Source of the DNA: Paracoccus methylovorus
GTDB taxonomy: Bacteria > Pseudomonadota > Alphaproteobacteria > Rhodobacterales > Rhodobacteraceae
Reading direction: 5' to 3'
DNA: 64,000 bases
Assembly (NCBI RefSeq): GCF_016919705.1
Contig: NZ_CP070368.1
Span: forward strand, 248,001 to 312,000
Shown here: positions 18,824 through 27,731 of the stretch, piece by piece
Position numbering within the stretch: position 1 is the stretch's first letter
Layout: each line of letters begins with the position of its first letter
Notes under the pieces: generated by a model
Told to the model about the DNA's origin: nothing
The model's input: only the letters and a program-made list of their open reading frames with translations
The model's database searches: none
Position numbers and translations under genes: made by a program

Positions 18824-19858
18824 TCAGGCGGCCAGAACCGCCCGGATCGCGGCCTCGTCGATGTCGTCATGTTCGGCGATCACGACAAGACGCGAGGCGC
18901 GTGGCTGGTCGCCCCATGGGCGGTCGTATTGATGGCGCACTCGCTCTCCCACCGCTTGCACCAACAGGCGCATGGGTTTGCCCGCGACGGCGACGTGACC
19001 CTTGACGCGCAGGATGTTCTGTTCGCGGGCCAGCCGCTCGATGCGGGCGGCAAGGTCCAGGGGGTCGGCGATCTCGGCCAGTTCGATCACGACCGAGTCG
19101 AAATCGTCATGTTCATGGTCGTCCGCGCCGTCGTGGTGGCTGGGGCGGGCGGCAAGGTCGTCCTCGGCGGCGGCGCCCAGTCCCAGGATCACGCGCGGGT
19201 CGATCACGCCATCGGTCAGGGGCAGGATCGGCAGCTTGCGCGGGGCCTCGGCCTCGATAACGGCGCGGGCGGCGGCAAGGCCGTGCTCGCCGGCCAGATC
19301 GGCTTTCGACAGCAGCACGATATCGGCGCAGGCGATCTGGTCCTCGAAGACCTCGGACAGGGGCGTTTCATGGTCGAGGCTGGGGTCAGTTGCCCGCTGC
19401 GCCTCGACTGCGGCCTCGTCCGGGGCAAATCGCCCCGCCGCCACCGCCTCGGCATCGGCCACAGCGATCACGCCGTCCACGGTGATGCGCGAGCGGATCG
19501 CCGGCCAGTCGAATGCCTTGAGCAAGGGCTTGGGCAGCGCAAGGCCCGAGGTCTCGATCAGGATATGATCGGGCTTGGAGGGCATCGCCATCAGCTTTTC
19601 CAGCGTCGGGATGAAATCGTCGGCGACGGTGCAGCAGATGCAGCCGTTCGACAGCTCCATGATGTTTTCCGCCGGGCAGTTGTCGTCGGCGCAGCTTTTC
19701 AGGATCTCGCCATCGACCCCCATGGTGCCGAATTCATTGACCAGAACCGCCAGCCGCTTGCCCTGTGGCTGCGACATCAGGTGACGGATCAGCGTTGTCT
19801 TGCCGGCGCCGAGAAAGCCGGTGATGACGGTCACGGGGGTCTTGGTCAGATCGCTCAT
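18824..19858 (-). CDS. cobW: CobW-family GTP-binding metallochaperone (COG0523)
   Basis: A 344-residue G3E GTPase. The Walker A motif GFLGAGKTT is at residues 14-22, the NEFGTMGVDGE switch segment follows, and the metal motif GCICC occurs near residues 72-76. A His/Asp-rich stretch (HHDGADDHEHDDFD, about 225-238) sits before the C-terminal CobW_C domain. CobW is thought to deliver cobalt to CobN, which fits its place directly upstream of cobN. It follows the DUF1636 gene by about 3 nt under the B12 riboswitch. Confidence 0.94.
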   Translation of the reverse strand: MSDLTKTPVTVITGFLGAGKTTLIRHLMSQPQGKRLAVLVNEFGTMGVDGEILKSCADDNCPAENIMELSNGCICCTVADDFIPTLEKLMAMPSKPDHILIETSGLALPKPLLKAFDWPAIRSRITVDGVIAVADAEAVAAGRFAPDEAAVEAQRATDPSLDHETPLSEVFEDQIACADIVLLSKADLAGEHGLAAARAVIEAEAPRKLPILPLTDGVIDPRVILGLGAAAEDDLAARPSHHDGADDHEHDDFDSVVIELAEIADPLDLAARIERLAREQNILRVKGHVAVAGKPMRLLVQAVGERVRHQYDRPWGDQPRASRLVVIAEHDDIDEAAIRAVLAA

Positions 19859-19861
19859 GTC

Positions 19862-20215
19862 TTATCCAATCGGTGGAATACGCGCGAGGCTGCGCTTGCG
19901 GAAAATTGTGACGCGTTCGCGCCAGGACACGATACCGTCGGTGGTGCCGGCATAGGCTGCGGCCCCGGCAAGGATCTGGGGTGCGTCCTCGGCCGTCATA
20001 TGGCCATAGACATAGGTCCAGCGGCCCGGCGCCGACAGCGCGATGGCGGCGCCATTGGTGCAGGCGGACAGGCATTCCACGGGGACGATGCGCACACCTT
20101 CGGGGGTTTCCTGAGCGGTCAGGGCATCATGCAGCCGCGCGCCGGGAACCGGCTCACCGTCGAGGACGGGGTGGCTGGCGCGGCAGGTAATGCAGACATG
20201 CAGCGTGACGATCAT
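19862..20215 (-). CDS. DUF1636 family protein, predicted [2Fe-2S] ferredoxin-like, first gene of the cob operon
   Basis: A 117-residue protein with Cys8 and Cys11 (VCITC) and Cys48 and Cys52 (ECLSAC), the pattern of a thioredoxin-like [2Fe-2S] ferredoxin. DUF1636 members are commonly linked to cobalamin genes; their role is unproven, and electron supply for corrin reduction or metal handling is inference. It is the first gene after the riboswitch at 20301-20483 and is followed at once by cobW. A divergent, cysteine-poor relative appears to end the operon at 7017-7325. Confidence 0.88.
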   Translation of the reverse strand: MIVTLHVCITCRASHPVLDGEPVPGARLHDALTAQETPEGVRIVPVECLSACTNGAAIALSAPGRWTYVYGHMTAEDAPQILAGAAAYAGTTDGIVSWRERVTIFRKRSLARIPPIG

Positions 20216-20300
20216 GCGCCCTTATCCATCAAGGCGGCGCGAGGCAGGGCAATATGACCCAAGCCCCAGCAGGAACACCCCGTCCGCCGGTCAAATCCTT

Positions 20301-20483
20301 CGCGCTGGCAGGTCTCCCGGCTTGCGGATTCGGGCTTTTGGCCCACGGGCACCCCGCCTTCCCGGCTTTCGCCAGTGGCTTTGGGGCGACCTTTCCGGTC
20401 ACGGTCGCGGGGGCGGCTGCTTTCAGGCGCAAGCCTGTCGCATTCCCTCTTCGCCTGTCGTAGGACAGGAACCAGCGCCAATT
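20301..20483 (-). promoter_or_regulatory. Cobalamin riboswitch (minus strand) of the cob operon
   Basis: Read on the minus strand, the segment carries B12-element hallmarks in order: GGCGCTGGTTCC near the 5' end, the GAAGAGGGAA core, the conserved GCCACTG, a GGGAAGGCGGGG element and a closing GGGAGACCTGCCAGCGC that pairs with the 5' end. It lies directly upstream of DUF1636-cobW-cobN and should repress the operon when adenosylcobalamin is bound. The sequestered ribosome site or terminator stem was not traced. cobO lies divergently on the other side. Confidence 0.9.
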
Positions 20484-20528
20484 GTCTGTGCGCGCCCGGT
20501 CCCGACTTGTCAAGCAAAGGAGTCCCCG

Positions 20529-21140
20529 ATGCAGACCGACGACAATACCCGCCACGCCGAAAAAATGGCCAAGATCAAGGTCGCCCGCGATAAGATGATG
20601 CAGGACAAGCAGGGCGAAAAGGGCCTGATCGTCGTCCATACCGGCAAGGGCAAGGGCAAGTCCTCGTCCGGGTTCGGCATGATCCTGCGTTGCATTGCGC
20701 ATGAGATGCCCTGCGCCGTGGTGCAGTTCATCAAGGGCGGCTGGGATACGGGCGAACGTCGGGTGCTGACCACGCATTTCGGCGATCTCTGCCGGTTCCA
20801 CGTCATGGGCGAGGGCTTTACCTGGGAAACCCAGGACCGCGAGCGTGACATCGCTGCCGCCCGCGCCGGTTGGGAAAAGGCCAAGGAGCTGATCCGCGAT
20901 CCGGACATCCGCATGGTGCTGTTGGATGAAATCAACATCGCACTGCGCTATGATTATCTGGAACTGGACGAGGTGCTGGCGTTTTTGCGCGATGAGAAAC
21001 CGCCCATGACCCATGTGGTCCTGACCGGACGCAACGCCAAGCCCGAACTGATCGAACTGGCCGATCTGGTGACGGAGATGGAGCAGATCAAGCATCCCTT
21101 CCGCGCCGGCATCAAGGCCCAGCCGGGAGTGGAGTTCTAG
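20529..21140 (+). CDS. cobO: Cob(I)yrinic acid a,c-diamide adenosyltransferase
   Basis: A 203-residue CobO/BtuR-family ATPase. The P-loop HTGKGKGKSSSGFG lies near residues 38-51, FIKGGWDTGERR follows, and the VLLDEINIALRYDY Walker B-like segment lies near residues 139-152. It adenosylates cob(I)yrinate a,c-diamide after cobalt insertion. The ATG at 20529 has AAAGGAG upstream at 6-nt spacing. It is divergent from the riboswitch-led operon, so the riboswitch acts on the opposite transcript and cobO needs its own promoter in the same short gap. Confidence 0.95.
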   Translation: MQTDDNTRHAEKMAKIKVARDKMMQDKQGEKGLIVVHTGKGKGKSSSGFGMILRCIAHEMPCAVVQFIKGGWDTGERRVLTTHFGDLCRFHVMGEGFTWETQDRERDIAAARAGWEKAKELIRDPDIRMVLLDEINIALRYDYLELDEVLAFLRDEKPPMTHVVLTGRNAKPELIELADLVTEMEQIKHPFRAGIKAQPGVEF

Positions 21141-21144
21141 ACCG

Positions 21145-21549
21145 ATGGACAAGCCGAAGCTGCTTTCGGGTGGCAACCCGCAGATCCCCAAGGGTTATGG
21201 CGAGGCCCCCATCAGGGCCTATATCGCCGCGATGCCGGGCTGGAAGCGGGATATCGGCCAAAAGCTGGACGATATCATCACCCGCACCCAGCCGGGGGTG
21301 AAGAAGGCGGTGAAATGGAACTCGCCCTTTTACGGGGTCGAAGAGGGGCATTGGTTCCTGAGCTTTCACTGCATGACGAAATACATCAAGATTGGCTTCT
21401 TTCGCGGCGCGCAGCTTGAGCCGATGCCGCCCGTCGCCTCGAAACAGCCGGAGGTGCGCTACCTGCACATCCCCGAAGGGCCGTTCGACGAGGAGCAATT
21501 TGCCGATTGGGTCCGGCAGGCCAGCCAATTGCCCGGCGAAAAGATGTAG
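21145..21549 (+). CDS. DUF1801 domain protein
   Basis: A 134-residue protein of the DUF1801 (YdhG-like) family: KAVKWNSPFYGVEEGHWFLSFH and TKYIKIGFFRGAQLEP are its typical core strands. Some family members are described as iron chaperones; the role here is unknown. It follows cobO by 4 nt on the same strand and is probably co-transcribed, though a link to B12 is not established. Its stop is close to the convergent His-rich protein gene. Confidence 0.85.
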   Translation: MDKPKLLSGGNPQIPKGYGEAPIRAYIAAMPGWKRDIGQKLDDIITRTQPGVKKAVKWNSPFYGVEEGHWFLSFHCMTKYIKIGFFRGAQLEPMPPVASKQPEVRYLHIPEGPFDEEQFADWVRQASQLPGEKM

Positions 21550-21576
21550 GCGGACGCGGCGGTTGGCCGGCCTATT

Positions 21577-22110
21577 TCAGGGCGTCGCGCATATGGCCGG
21601 GTCGGGCAGACCCTCGGCCTCGGCGCGGATGGTGACGGGGCGTTCGGGCACGGTCAGGCCAACGGCAAGCGGCTGGCCCGCCACGGTCAGCGGGCGGTGG
21701 TCGTTCGAGGTCAGTTCGACCAGCAGCCGATCTTGGGGAGCAAGCGCGTCGAGGTGATGGGCCGGGCCATAGAGCCGGGCGACCTTGGTGCCGTTGAGGT
21801 AAAGATGCGCGTGGCCTTCGCCCATGCGGGCGGAAAGTCCCGCATGTTCGGGGGCAAAGCCAAAGCCCTGCGCCTGAATGAACAGGTTCCAGCCCGAAAC
21901 GCTGTCAGGCTCCAGCCGGGCCGAGATGGTGGCGCTGCCGGGCGGCAGGTCGATGGGCGGGCCGTGGTCATGGGTCATGCCCTGTGCGCTGTGCCCATGC
22001 CCGCCATGATCGTGGCCGTCCAGCGTGATGCCATTGGCGGCGGCGATGACAAAGCCCATGCCGCCGCCGAAGATCAGGCCGATCAGCAGCATCGGGATCG
22101 AGCGGTCCAT
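21577..22110 (-). CDS. His-rich membrane-anchored protein encoded after cbtBA
   Basis: A 177-residue protein that I cannot assign to a named family. A single N-terminal helix (about residues 5-27) would anchor it in the membrane. It is followed by a histidine-rich stretch, HDHGGHGHSAQGMTHDHG (about 34-51), and a beta-rich domain containing GEGHAHLYLNGTKVARLYG. The layout suggests a periplasmic metal-binding domain. As the third gene after the B12 riboswitch and cbtB-cbtA, it could capture cobalt for the transporter; that is inference. The start at 22110 has GGGGAA upstream. Confidence 0.78.
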   Translation of the reverse strand: MDRSIPMLLIGLIFGGGMGFVIAAANGITLDGHDHGGHGHSAQGMTHDHGPPIDLPPGSATISARLEPDSVSGWNLFIQAQGFGFAPEHAGLSARMGEGHAHLYLNGTKVARLYGPAHHLDALAPQDRLLVELTSNDHRPLTVAGQPLAVGLTVPERPVTIRAEAEGLPDPAICATP

Positions 22111-22184
22111 GACGTTCCCCGGTTCGGTTCTGGAAAAGGCCGGGCGCGCAACACCACGCCCCCGGCCAGCCGTACCTGCCCTGA

Positions 22185-22883
22185 TCAGGCGGTTTGCGGC
22201 AGGGGTGCGTTCTGGCCTTCGCGTTGCCAGAACCAGCCGCCCAGCAGGCCAAGCAACACCCAGGCCATCGCCCCGGCACCCAGCGCGCGACCGGCGAATT
22301 CGGCCGAAAGCTCGGGCGGGACCGGACCGATATAGGCGTCGGGCTGCGGCGCGCCGATCAGATGCGGCGCAAGGATCAGCACGAGCGCCGCCCCCCAGGC
22401 CGCCCAGCCCTTGCCAAAGGCGATCAGCCACAGCGCCAGCCCTGTCGCCAGCGCGGTGCCCAGCCACCAGATGGCACGGATCTCGACATGGGCGGCGCCG
22501 ACGCCCGGCACCTCGGGGGCAAGGCCGAAGGCGGGGGCAAGCTGCATGGTCAGAAAGCCCGCAAGCCCCCACAGCAGACCCTGCCGCGCCGTGACCGCAT
22601 TGCCCTGCGATTCGGAAACCGCCATCAGCGCCATCAGCATCAGCCCATAGCCGGCATAGACCATCATGGTGAACAGGACCGACAGCCCGTTGCGGGTCCA
22701 GTCGAAGGGCCCAATATCCTGATGCGCGTCGATGACATCGGCGCCGAAGTGAACCAGTTGGCCGGATTCGTAAAGTTCGGCATGAAGCAGTACGGGCTGC
22801 ACGAAATATAGCTGCAACAGGGCGGCAATCAGCCCCGTTACAGCACCAGCGATCAATCCGCTGGTCAAAATGCGTGAGAACAT
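22185..22883 (-). CDS. cbtA: CbtA family predicted cobalt transporter subunit
   Basis: A 232-residue protein with about five transmembrane helices starting MFSRILTSGLIAGAVTGLIAAL, the CbtA signature, with HFGADVIDAHQDIGPFDWTRN in the first loop and WWLGTALATGLALWLIAFG later. CbtA with CbtB is a predicted cobalt importer found mainly in B12 regulons; transport activity has not been shown for this protein. It follows cbtB with almost no gap and precedes the His-rich protein gene by 74 bp. Confidence 0.92.
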   Translation of the reverse strand: MFSRILTSGLIAGAVTGLIAALLQLYFVQPVLLHAELYESGQLVHFGADVIDAHQDIGPFDWTRNGLSVLFTMMVYAGYGLMLMALMAVSESQGNAVTARQGLLWGLAGFLTMQLAPAFGLAPEVPGVGAAHVEIRAIWWLGTALATGLALWLIAFGKGWAAWGAALVLILAPHLIGAPQPDAYIGPVPPELSAEFAGRALGAGAMAWVLLGLLGGWFWQREGQNAPLPQTA

Positions 22884-22884
22884 G

Positions 22885-23061
22885 TCAGTGGCAGGGAAAG
22901 CCGGTGGCGTGACGCACGTCATGGGCGGCGTCATGCAGGGTCTCGGCCTGCACCAGCCCGGCCATGAAGATCAGCCCGAAGCCGATGGCGAAAACGGCGA
23001 TGGCCGGAAACAGGACCGAGGCCCGGCTGACGCCGGTTGCGGTCATTGGTTTTGCGGTCAT
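22885..23061 (-). CDS. cbtB: CbtB small cobalt transporter subunit
   Basis: A 58-residue protein with one transmembrane helix (about residues 16-39) followed by a short histidine-containing tail, DAAHDVRHATGFPCH, the CbtB hallmark thought to bind cobalt. The ATG at 23061 is preceded by AAAGGG. It is the first gene after the second B12 riboswitch and is followed within a few nt by cbtA. Confidence 0.92.
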   Translation of the reverse strand: MTAKPMTATGVSRASVLFPAIAVFAIGFGLIFMAGLVQAETLHDAAHDVRHATGFPCH

Positions 23062-23108
23062 TTGCGACCCTTTCCTGTAGTCGTCCAACCCGACGACGTT
23101 GTGGTTTC

Positions 23109-23296
23109 ACGCATCGGCAGGTCTCCTGGCTCACGGGTCACGGCAGACGCCCGCCTTCCCGGCCCAATATGATGGCCAGTGGCGTGATGGGCGTCCGCTC
23201 TCCGTCTACAGTCGCGGGGGCGGCTGCGGATTGGGCCCCGGATATCCAAGGCCGCACCGCATTCCCTTTTGGCCCCGTATGGGGCACCGATACACG
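23109..23296 (-). promoter_or_regulatory. Cobalamin riboswitch (minus strand) upstream of cbtB-cbtA
   Basis: On the minus strand the order of conserved elements is ATCGGTGCCCC at the 5' end, AAAAGGGAATGCGG, GCCGCCCCCGCGAC, the conserved GCCACTGG, a CGGGAAGGCGGGC element and a closing CCAGGAGACCTGCCGAT that pairs with the 5' end. It lies about 50 bp upstream of the cbtB ATG and should repress cobalt uptake when B12 is abundant. Confidence 0.9.
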
Positions 23297-23351
23297 GGCA
23301 TATTACCCGTGATGCTGCACCTGCGGCAAGCGGAATCAGGGACGGGGAGAA

Positions 23352-24404
23352 TCAGGGGCCGGGGGGCCAGTCCAGATCGACCCAGACCAGCCGATGCGCT
23401 GATGCGGTCAGCGCAGCATCGGCCAGCAGCCCCTCGGCTGGCCAGAACACCCCCGCATCCAGCACCGTCAGCGGCTTTGCGGGCAGGACGTAATCAACGC
23501 GCAGATTGCCCGGCGGCCTGTCGTCGGGCCAGTCGCCGGTATCAAGGCCCGGATCGCCCCTGTGGCTGTCGTTGACGCCGCCTTTTGCCGCGGCCCCGCC
23601 GGCGCTGCGAGGCAGGGGATCGGTGACATGATCCATGATTCGGGCCAGCGCCTCGGGGCGGCCCTCGCTGTCCATGGGGTCCAGGTTCAGGTTCCCCGCC
23701 AGCACGAAGGGCCCCTCGGGCAAGTGATGCAGCCAGAACGCCAGTTCGTCATGGTTGCGCCGCCCGTTCAGATCCTCGGGGCCGTCGAAGACCGGAGGCG
23801 TCGCAGACATGGCCAGCAGGTGCAGCGGCTCGTTCCCGACCGCGATCACGGCGTCCCAATGCGCGGTCGAGGACAGGCGGCGGACCGCTGCGACCTTTTC
23901 GGGCAAAGGCGGCATCAGGTGGCCGGGCAGGTCGCGCCACAGGGCATCCGTGTAATCCGTGACCGGCCCGATCGGATGGCGCGACAGGATCGCCATCCCG
24001 CCCTGCCCGGAAAAGCTGCCGAACCCTTGCGCGTCGTCCGCCGTGGCAAGCCGGCCGTCGTCATTCAGGTCCAGCCCGGTCGCCATCCCGGAATTCGGGC
24101 GGGCAGCGAAGCGGTGCGGATAATCCAGCCCCGCCCGCGCCAGCTTTGTGGCAAAGGCCTCTAACGCGCGCCCCTCAAGATCCCAGTCGAAATCGGTCAG
24201 CAGCAGGATATCGGGCCGGGTTTCGGCAATGACCTGCACCGCTGCCTCGATCTGCTTGTCCTCGCGGCCAAGGTCTCGCAACAAAAGCCCCGGCCCGTCG
24301 CGAGACAGGTCGGGGCTGTAACTTGCGATCCGCAGGGGATCGGCGCTGGCGGCAAATCCCAAGGCGGCGACCAGCGCCGCCCCGGCAAAGGCCCTTACAC
24401 CCAA
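23352..24404 (-). CDS. Secreted endonuclease/exonuclease/phosphatase-family protein
   Basis: A 350-residue protein with an N-terminal signal peptide ([19 protein letters not shown]) and EEP-fold landmarks: RIASYSPDL for the first strand, [28 protein letters not shown] and a C-terminal RVDYVLP followed by [12 protein letters not shown] (SDH-like His). The expected product is a periplasmic Mg-dependent phosphoesterase or nuclease; substrate unknown. The only suitable start is a TTG at 24404, which overlaps the leuD stop by 10 nt and has a weak ribosome site, so translation probably depends on coupling. Confidence 0.8.
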   Translation of the reverse strand: MGVRAFAGAALVAALGFAASADPLRIASYSPDLSRDGPGLLLRDLGREDKQIEAAVQVIAETRPDILLLTDFDWDLEGRALEAFATKLARAGLDYPHRFAARPNSGMATGLDLNDDGRLATADDAQGFGSFSGQGGMAILSRHPIGPVTDYTDALWRDLPGHLMPPLPEKVAAVRRLSSTAHWDAVIAVGNEPLHLLAMSATPPVFDGPEDLNGRRNHDELAFWLHHLPEGPFVLAGNLNLDPMDSEGRPEALARIMDHVTDPLPRSAGGAAAKGGVNDSHRGDPGLDTGDWPDDRPPGNLRVDYVLPAKPLTVLDAGVFWPAEGLLADAALTASAHRLVWVDLDWPPGP

Positions 24405-25000
24405 GGCCGGCTCTGGGTCATCTGCGCCTCATAGGTGTCGATGGCCGAGGCTTTTTCCATGGTCAGGCCGATATCGTCCAGCCCGTTCAGCAGGCAGTGA
24501 CGGCGGAAGCTGTCCAGTTCGAACGGGAAGCTTTGCCCATCCGAGGTGGTCACGGTCAGGTTTTCCAGATCGACGGTGATGCGGGCGTTGGCGCCCTTTT
24601 TCGCATCTTCCATCAGCACGTCCACGACCTCTTTCGGCATCATGATGGGCAGGATGCCGTTCTTGAAGCAGTTGTTGTAAAAGATGTCCGCGAAACTGGT
24701 CGAGATCACGCAGCGGATGCCGAAATCCAGCAGCGCCCAGGGCGCATGTTCGCGCGACGATCCGCAGCCGAAGTTGTCACCGGCGACAATGATCTGCGAA
24801 TCGCGATAGGCTGGCTGGTTCAGCACGAAATCGGGGATCTCGGAACCATCGGGGTTATAGCGCATCTCGTCGAACAGGTTTTTCCCCAGACCCGAGCGAT
24901 GGATCGTCTTCAGGAACTGTTTCGGGATGATCATGTCGGTGTCGATGTTGACCAGCGGCATGGGGGCCGCGATGCCGGTCAGGGTGGTGAACTTGTCCAT
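24395..25000 (-). CDS. leuD: 3-isopropylmalate dehydratase small subunit
   Basis: A 201-residue LeuD beginning [20 protein letters not shown] with [12 protein letters not shown] and the family signature [17 protein letters not shown], which closes the active site formed with LeuC. The complex isomerises 2-isopropylmalate to 3-isopropylmalate in leucine synthesis. Unusually, it is not adjacent to leuC: a plus-strand membrane gene lies between them (25093-25674). Confidence 0.96.
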   Translation of the reverse strand: MDKFTTLTGIAAPMPLVNIDTDMIIPKQFLKTIHRSGLGKNLFDEMRYNPDGSEIPDFVLNQPAYRDSQIIVAGDNFGCGSSREHAPWALLDFGIRCVISTSFADIFYNNCFKNGILPIMMPKEVVDVLMEDAKKGANARITVDLENLTVTTSDGQSFPFELDSFRRHCLLNGLDDIGLTMEKASAIDTYEAQMTQSRPWV

Positions 25001-25092
25001 ATCTTGATCCTCGCAGAATTGACTTGGGGCGCACGTCCCCGTTAACCGAGACCCATCCGGCGCGCTGCGCCCCAAGAATACGGGTTTCGCTG

Positions 25093-25674
25093 ATGTTTTT
25101 TGGGTTTTCCAGCTTCTCGGCCCTGCGGGCCTGTATCGCGCACGACTGGACGCCGACCATTGGCGACCCCGAGATCACCGGCTGGCTGACGGTGCTGTCC
25201 TATCTGATCTGCCTGCTTCTGGCGCTGAGGGTCCTGTTCCGCCGTCCGGCCGGAGCGGCGCGGGGGTTGTGGCTGACCATTGCCGTGCTGATGGCGTTTC
25301 TGGCGGTGAACAAGCAACTGGACCTGCAAACCGCGCTGACCGCCACCGGACGCTGCATGGCTCGCGCGCAGGGCTGGTATGACAACCGTCGCCTGGTGCA
25401 GTTGGCCTTCATTGCCGGGCTGGTGCTGGGGGTGGTGATCACGCTTGTCTGGGCGACGAAAATCCTGCGCGGGCACATGCGCCGCAACGGCCTCGCCCTG
25501 CTGGGGCTGGCCGTGTTGTGCGGTTTCGTGCTGGTGCGCGCGGTGGGCTTTCATCATGTGGACATGCTCATCAGCGCGGATTTCGCGAACGTCGGATACA
25601 ATTTCTGGTTCGAGAACGCCGGGCTGCTGTTGATTGCGATCAATGCCGTCGTGCTTTTGCGGCGGGGCCGCTAG
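25093..25674 (+). CDS. Predicted membrane protein of unknown function, antisense gene between leuD and leuC
   Basis: A 193-residue protein with about four hydrophobic segments (roughly residues 34-46, 58-72, 101-120 and 136-155, plus one near the C-terminus). I recognise no family. Conserved-looking polar segments are [17 protein letters not shown] and [21 protein letters not shown], which carry charged and aromatic residues in loops. It lies on the strand opposite to leuC and leuD, with under 100 bp on the leuD side and 17 bp on the leuC side. The ATG at 25093 has only a weak ribosome site; longer in-frame starts exist up to 25024. Confidence 0.75.
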   Translation: MFFGFSSFSALRACIAHDWTPTIGDPEITGWLTVLSYLICLLLALRVLFRRPAGAARGLWLTIAVLMAFLAVNKQLDLQTALTATGRCMARAQGWYDNRRLVQLAFIAGLVLGVVITLVWATKILRGHMRRNGLALLGLAVLCGFVLVRAVGFHHVDMLISADFANVGYNFWFENAGLLLIAINAVVLLRRGR

Positions 25675-25691
25675 GACCCCGCCCAAAGCCG

Positions 25692-27128
25692 TCAGACGGT
25701 TTCCGCCAGAAGCTCGCGCACATCGGTCAGGTGGCCCTTGATCCCCGCCGCAGCCGCCATGACCGGCGACATCAGGTGGGTGCGGCCACCGCGGCCCATG
25801 CGTCCCTCGAAGTTGCGGTTCGAGGTCGCGGCGCAGCGTTCGCCCGGCGAAAGCTGGTCGGGGTTCATGCCCAGGCACATCGAGCAACCGGCCAGACGCC
25901 ATTCGAAACCGGCGTCGGTAAAGACCTTGTCCAGCCCCTCCTCCTCGGCTTGCAGGCGCACGAGGCCCGAGCCGGGAACGACCATGCCGCGCACGCCCGG
26001 CGCCAGCTTGTGACCCCGCAGGATCGAGGCCGCGGCGCGCAGATCCTCGATCCGGCCGTTGGTGCACGAGCCGATGAAGACCGCGTCGATCTTGATCTCG
26101 TTCAGTGGCGTGCCCGGCTGCAGGCCCATATAGTCCAGGCTGCGGCGCGCGGCCTCCACCTTGCCACCTTCGAAATCCTCGGGGGCGGGGACCTTGTCGG
26201 TGATTGCCAGCACGTCCTCGGGCGAGGTGCCCCAGGTCACGACCGGGGCGATGTCCTCGCCGCGGATGGTGACGACCTTGTCCCAATGCGCGCCCTCGTC
26301 GCTGAACAGCGTCTTCCACCAGGTCACGGCGGCTTCCCAGGCGGCGCCTTTCGGGGCATGCGGGCGGCCCATGCAATATGCAAAGGTCTTTTCGTCGGGC
26401 GCGATCAGGCCGGCGCGGGCGCCGCCTTCGATCGCCATGTTGCACACGGTCATGCGGCCTTCCATCGACAGGTCGCGGATCGCTTCGCCGCAATATTCGA
26501 TGACATAGCCGGTGCCGCCGGCAGTGCCGGTCTTGCCGATCACGGCAAGGGTGATGTCCTTGGCGGTCACACCCGGGCGCAGCTTGCCGGTGATCTCGAC
26601 CTTCAGGTTCTTGGACTTTTTCTGGATCAGCGTCTGGGTGGCCAGGACATGCTCGACCTCGGAGGTGCCGATGCCATGCGCCAGTGCGCCAAAGGCGCCA
26701 TGCGTGGCGGTGTGGCTGTCGCCGCACACCACCGTCATGCCGGGCAGGGTCCAGCCTTGTTCCGGGCCGACGATATGCACGATGCCCTGGCGGACATCGC
26801 TCATCGGGTAATAGTTCAGCCCGAACTCGCGGGCGTTCTTGTCCAGTTCGGCGACCTGAATGCGGCCCTCGGGGTTTTCGATGCCGTTTACGCGGTCGGC
26901 GGTGGTCGGCACGTTGTGGTCCGGCACGGCGATGGTCTGGTCGGGGCGGCGCACCTTGCGTCCGGCCATCCGCAGCCCCTCGAACGCCTGGGGCGAGGTC
27001 ACCTCGTGCACCAGATGGCGGTCGATATAAAGGATGCAGGTGCCATCCTCGGAACGCTCGACCACATGGGCGTCGAAGATTTTGTCATAGAGGGTGCGGG
27101 GCGCGCCCGCATTGGTGTTGCCGGTCAT
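25692..27128 (-). CDS. leuC: 3-isopropylmalate dehydratase large subunit
   Basis: A 478-residue aconitase-family protein. The 4Fe-4S cluster cysteines are in GSCTNGR (one) and in CSMCLGMN (two), with the typical [13 protein letters not shown] region ([13 protein letters not shown] here) near the C-terminus. The N-terminal [12 protein letters not shown] is typical. With LeuD it interconverts the isopropylmalates. Expected neighbours leuA and leuB are not in the window. A ~290-bp gap upstream contains no ORF I can support and presumably carries the promoter. Confidence 0.96.
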   Translation of the reverse strand: MTGNTNAGAPRTLYDKIFDAHVVERSEDGTCILYIDRHLVHEVTSPQAFEGLRMAGRKVRRPDQTIAVPDHNVPTTADRVNGIENPEGRIQVAELDKNAREFGLNYYPMSDVRQGIVHIVGPEQGWTLPGMTVVCGDSHTATHGAFGALAHGIGTSEVEHVLATQTLIQKKSKNLKVEITGKLRPGVTAKDITLAVIGKTGTAGGTGYVIEYCGEAIRDLSMEGRMTVCNMAIEGGARAGLIAPDEKTFAYCMGRPHAPKGAAWEAAVTWWKTLFSDEGAHWDKVVTIRGEDIAPVVTWGTSPEDVLAITDKVPAPEDFEGGKVEAARRSLDYMGLQPGTPLNEIKIDAVFIGSCTNGRIEDLRAAASILRGHKLAPGVRGMVVPGSGLVRLQAEEEGLDKVFTDAGFEWRLAGCSMCLGMNPDQLSPGERCAATSNRNFEGRMGRGGRTHLMSPVMAAAAGIKGHLTDVRELLAETV

Positions 27129-27422
27129 GGCTGTCTCTTTTCTGGAAGACTAGCTGGGAAAGGGCGGAGGGGTGCCGCAGTTCGCGGCGGGACGCGCGCA
27201 AGCGTCCGCTGCCGTCAAAGTCGTGCAGTGACGGACAGGCTTTCGCCGTAGAACCGGCCCGGAAGCCGGGCGCGATCATGAATGTCGAAATAGACGAATC
27301 CTCGCATGCCAGAAGTAATAGGCCGGATTCACTTCATATTCAATATCGGCACACGGCTCTGTTAATTCCAAGTTGAGAAATGGGCCCTATTTTCGGCGGA
27401 AAAGACACGGAAAGGACCCATC

Positions 27423-27656
27423 ATGCTGATTCGCATCATCCTGCGGGCGATCCCCCTGATCTGCGTGGCCGTTTTTGCGCTGGCCGTGCATGTGGCGGAC
27501 ACGCCGCTTAAGCAGGCACGGGCCATGGCGGGTGTCGAAACCTGGCAGTTGAGCTGGGCGGCGGGGCAGGTGCAATGTGCCGATCCTTTGGGGAATTTGC
27601 CATATTTTGTCTGTCGGGCAGGGCCTGCGGCCAGAAATCCGCCGCACCTGCATTGA
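27423..27656 (+). CDS. Small protein with one N-terminal membrane helix, unknown function
   Basis: A 77-residue ORF starting MLIRIILRAIPLICVAVFAL with one hydrophobic helix (about residues 4-24) that could be a signal anchor, and a short tail with two Cys. An AAAGGA site precedes the ATG at good distance, which is the main support for its being real. I do not recognise a family. It lies between leuC and rsfS. Confidence 0.5.
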   Translation: MLIRIILRAIPLICVAVFALAVHVADTPLKQARAMAGVETWQLSWAAGQVQCADPLGNLPYFVCRAGPAARNPPHLH

Positions 27657-27731
27657 GCGGACGAGATTCCGTGCTACATTGATAAGGCCCCGGCGCCGGG
27701 GGAGATCGGCGTGATGACCGGAGGATGAACC

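Noticed and set aside
27129..27422. Leader peptide or attenuator upstream of leuC
   Set aside because: No short ORF rich in Leu codons with a following terminator was found.
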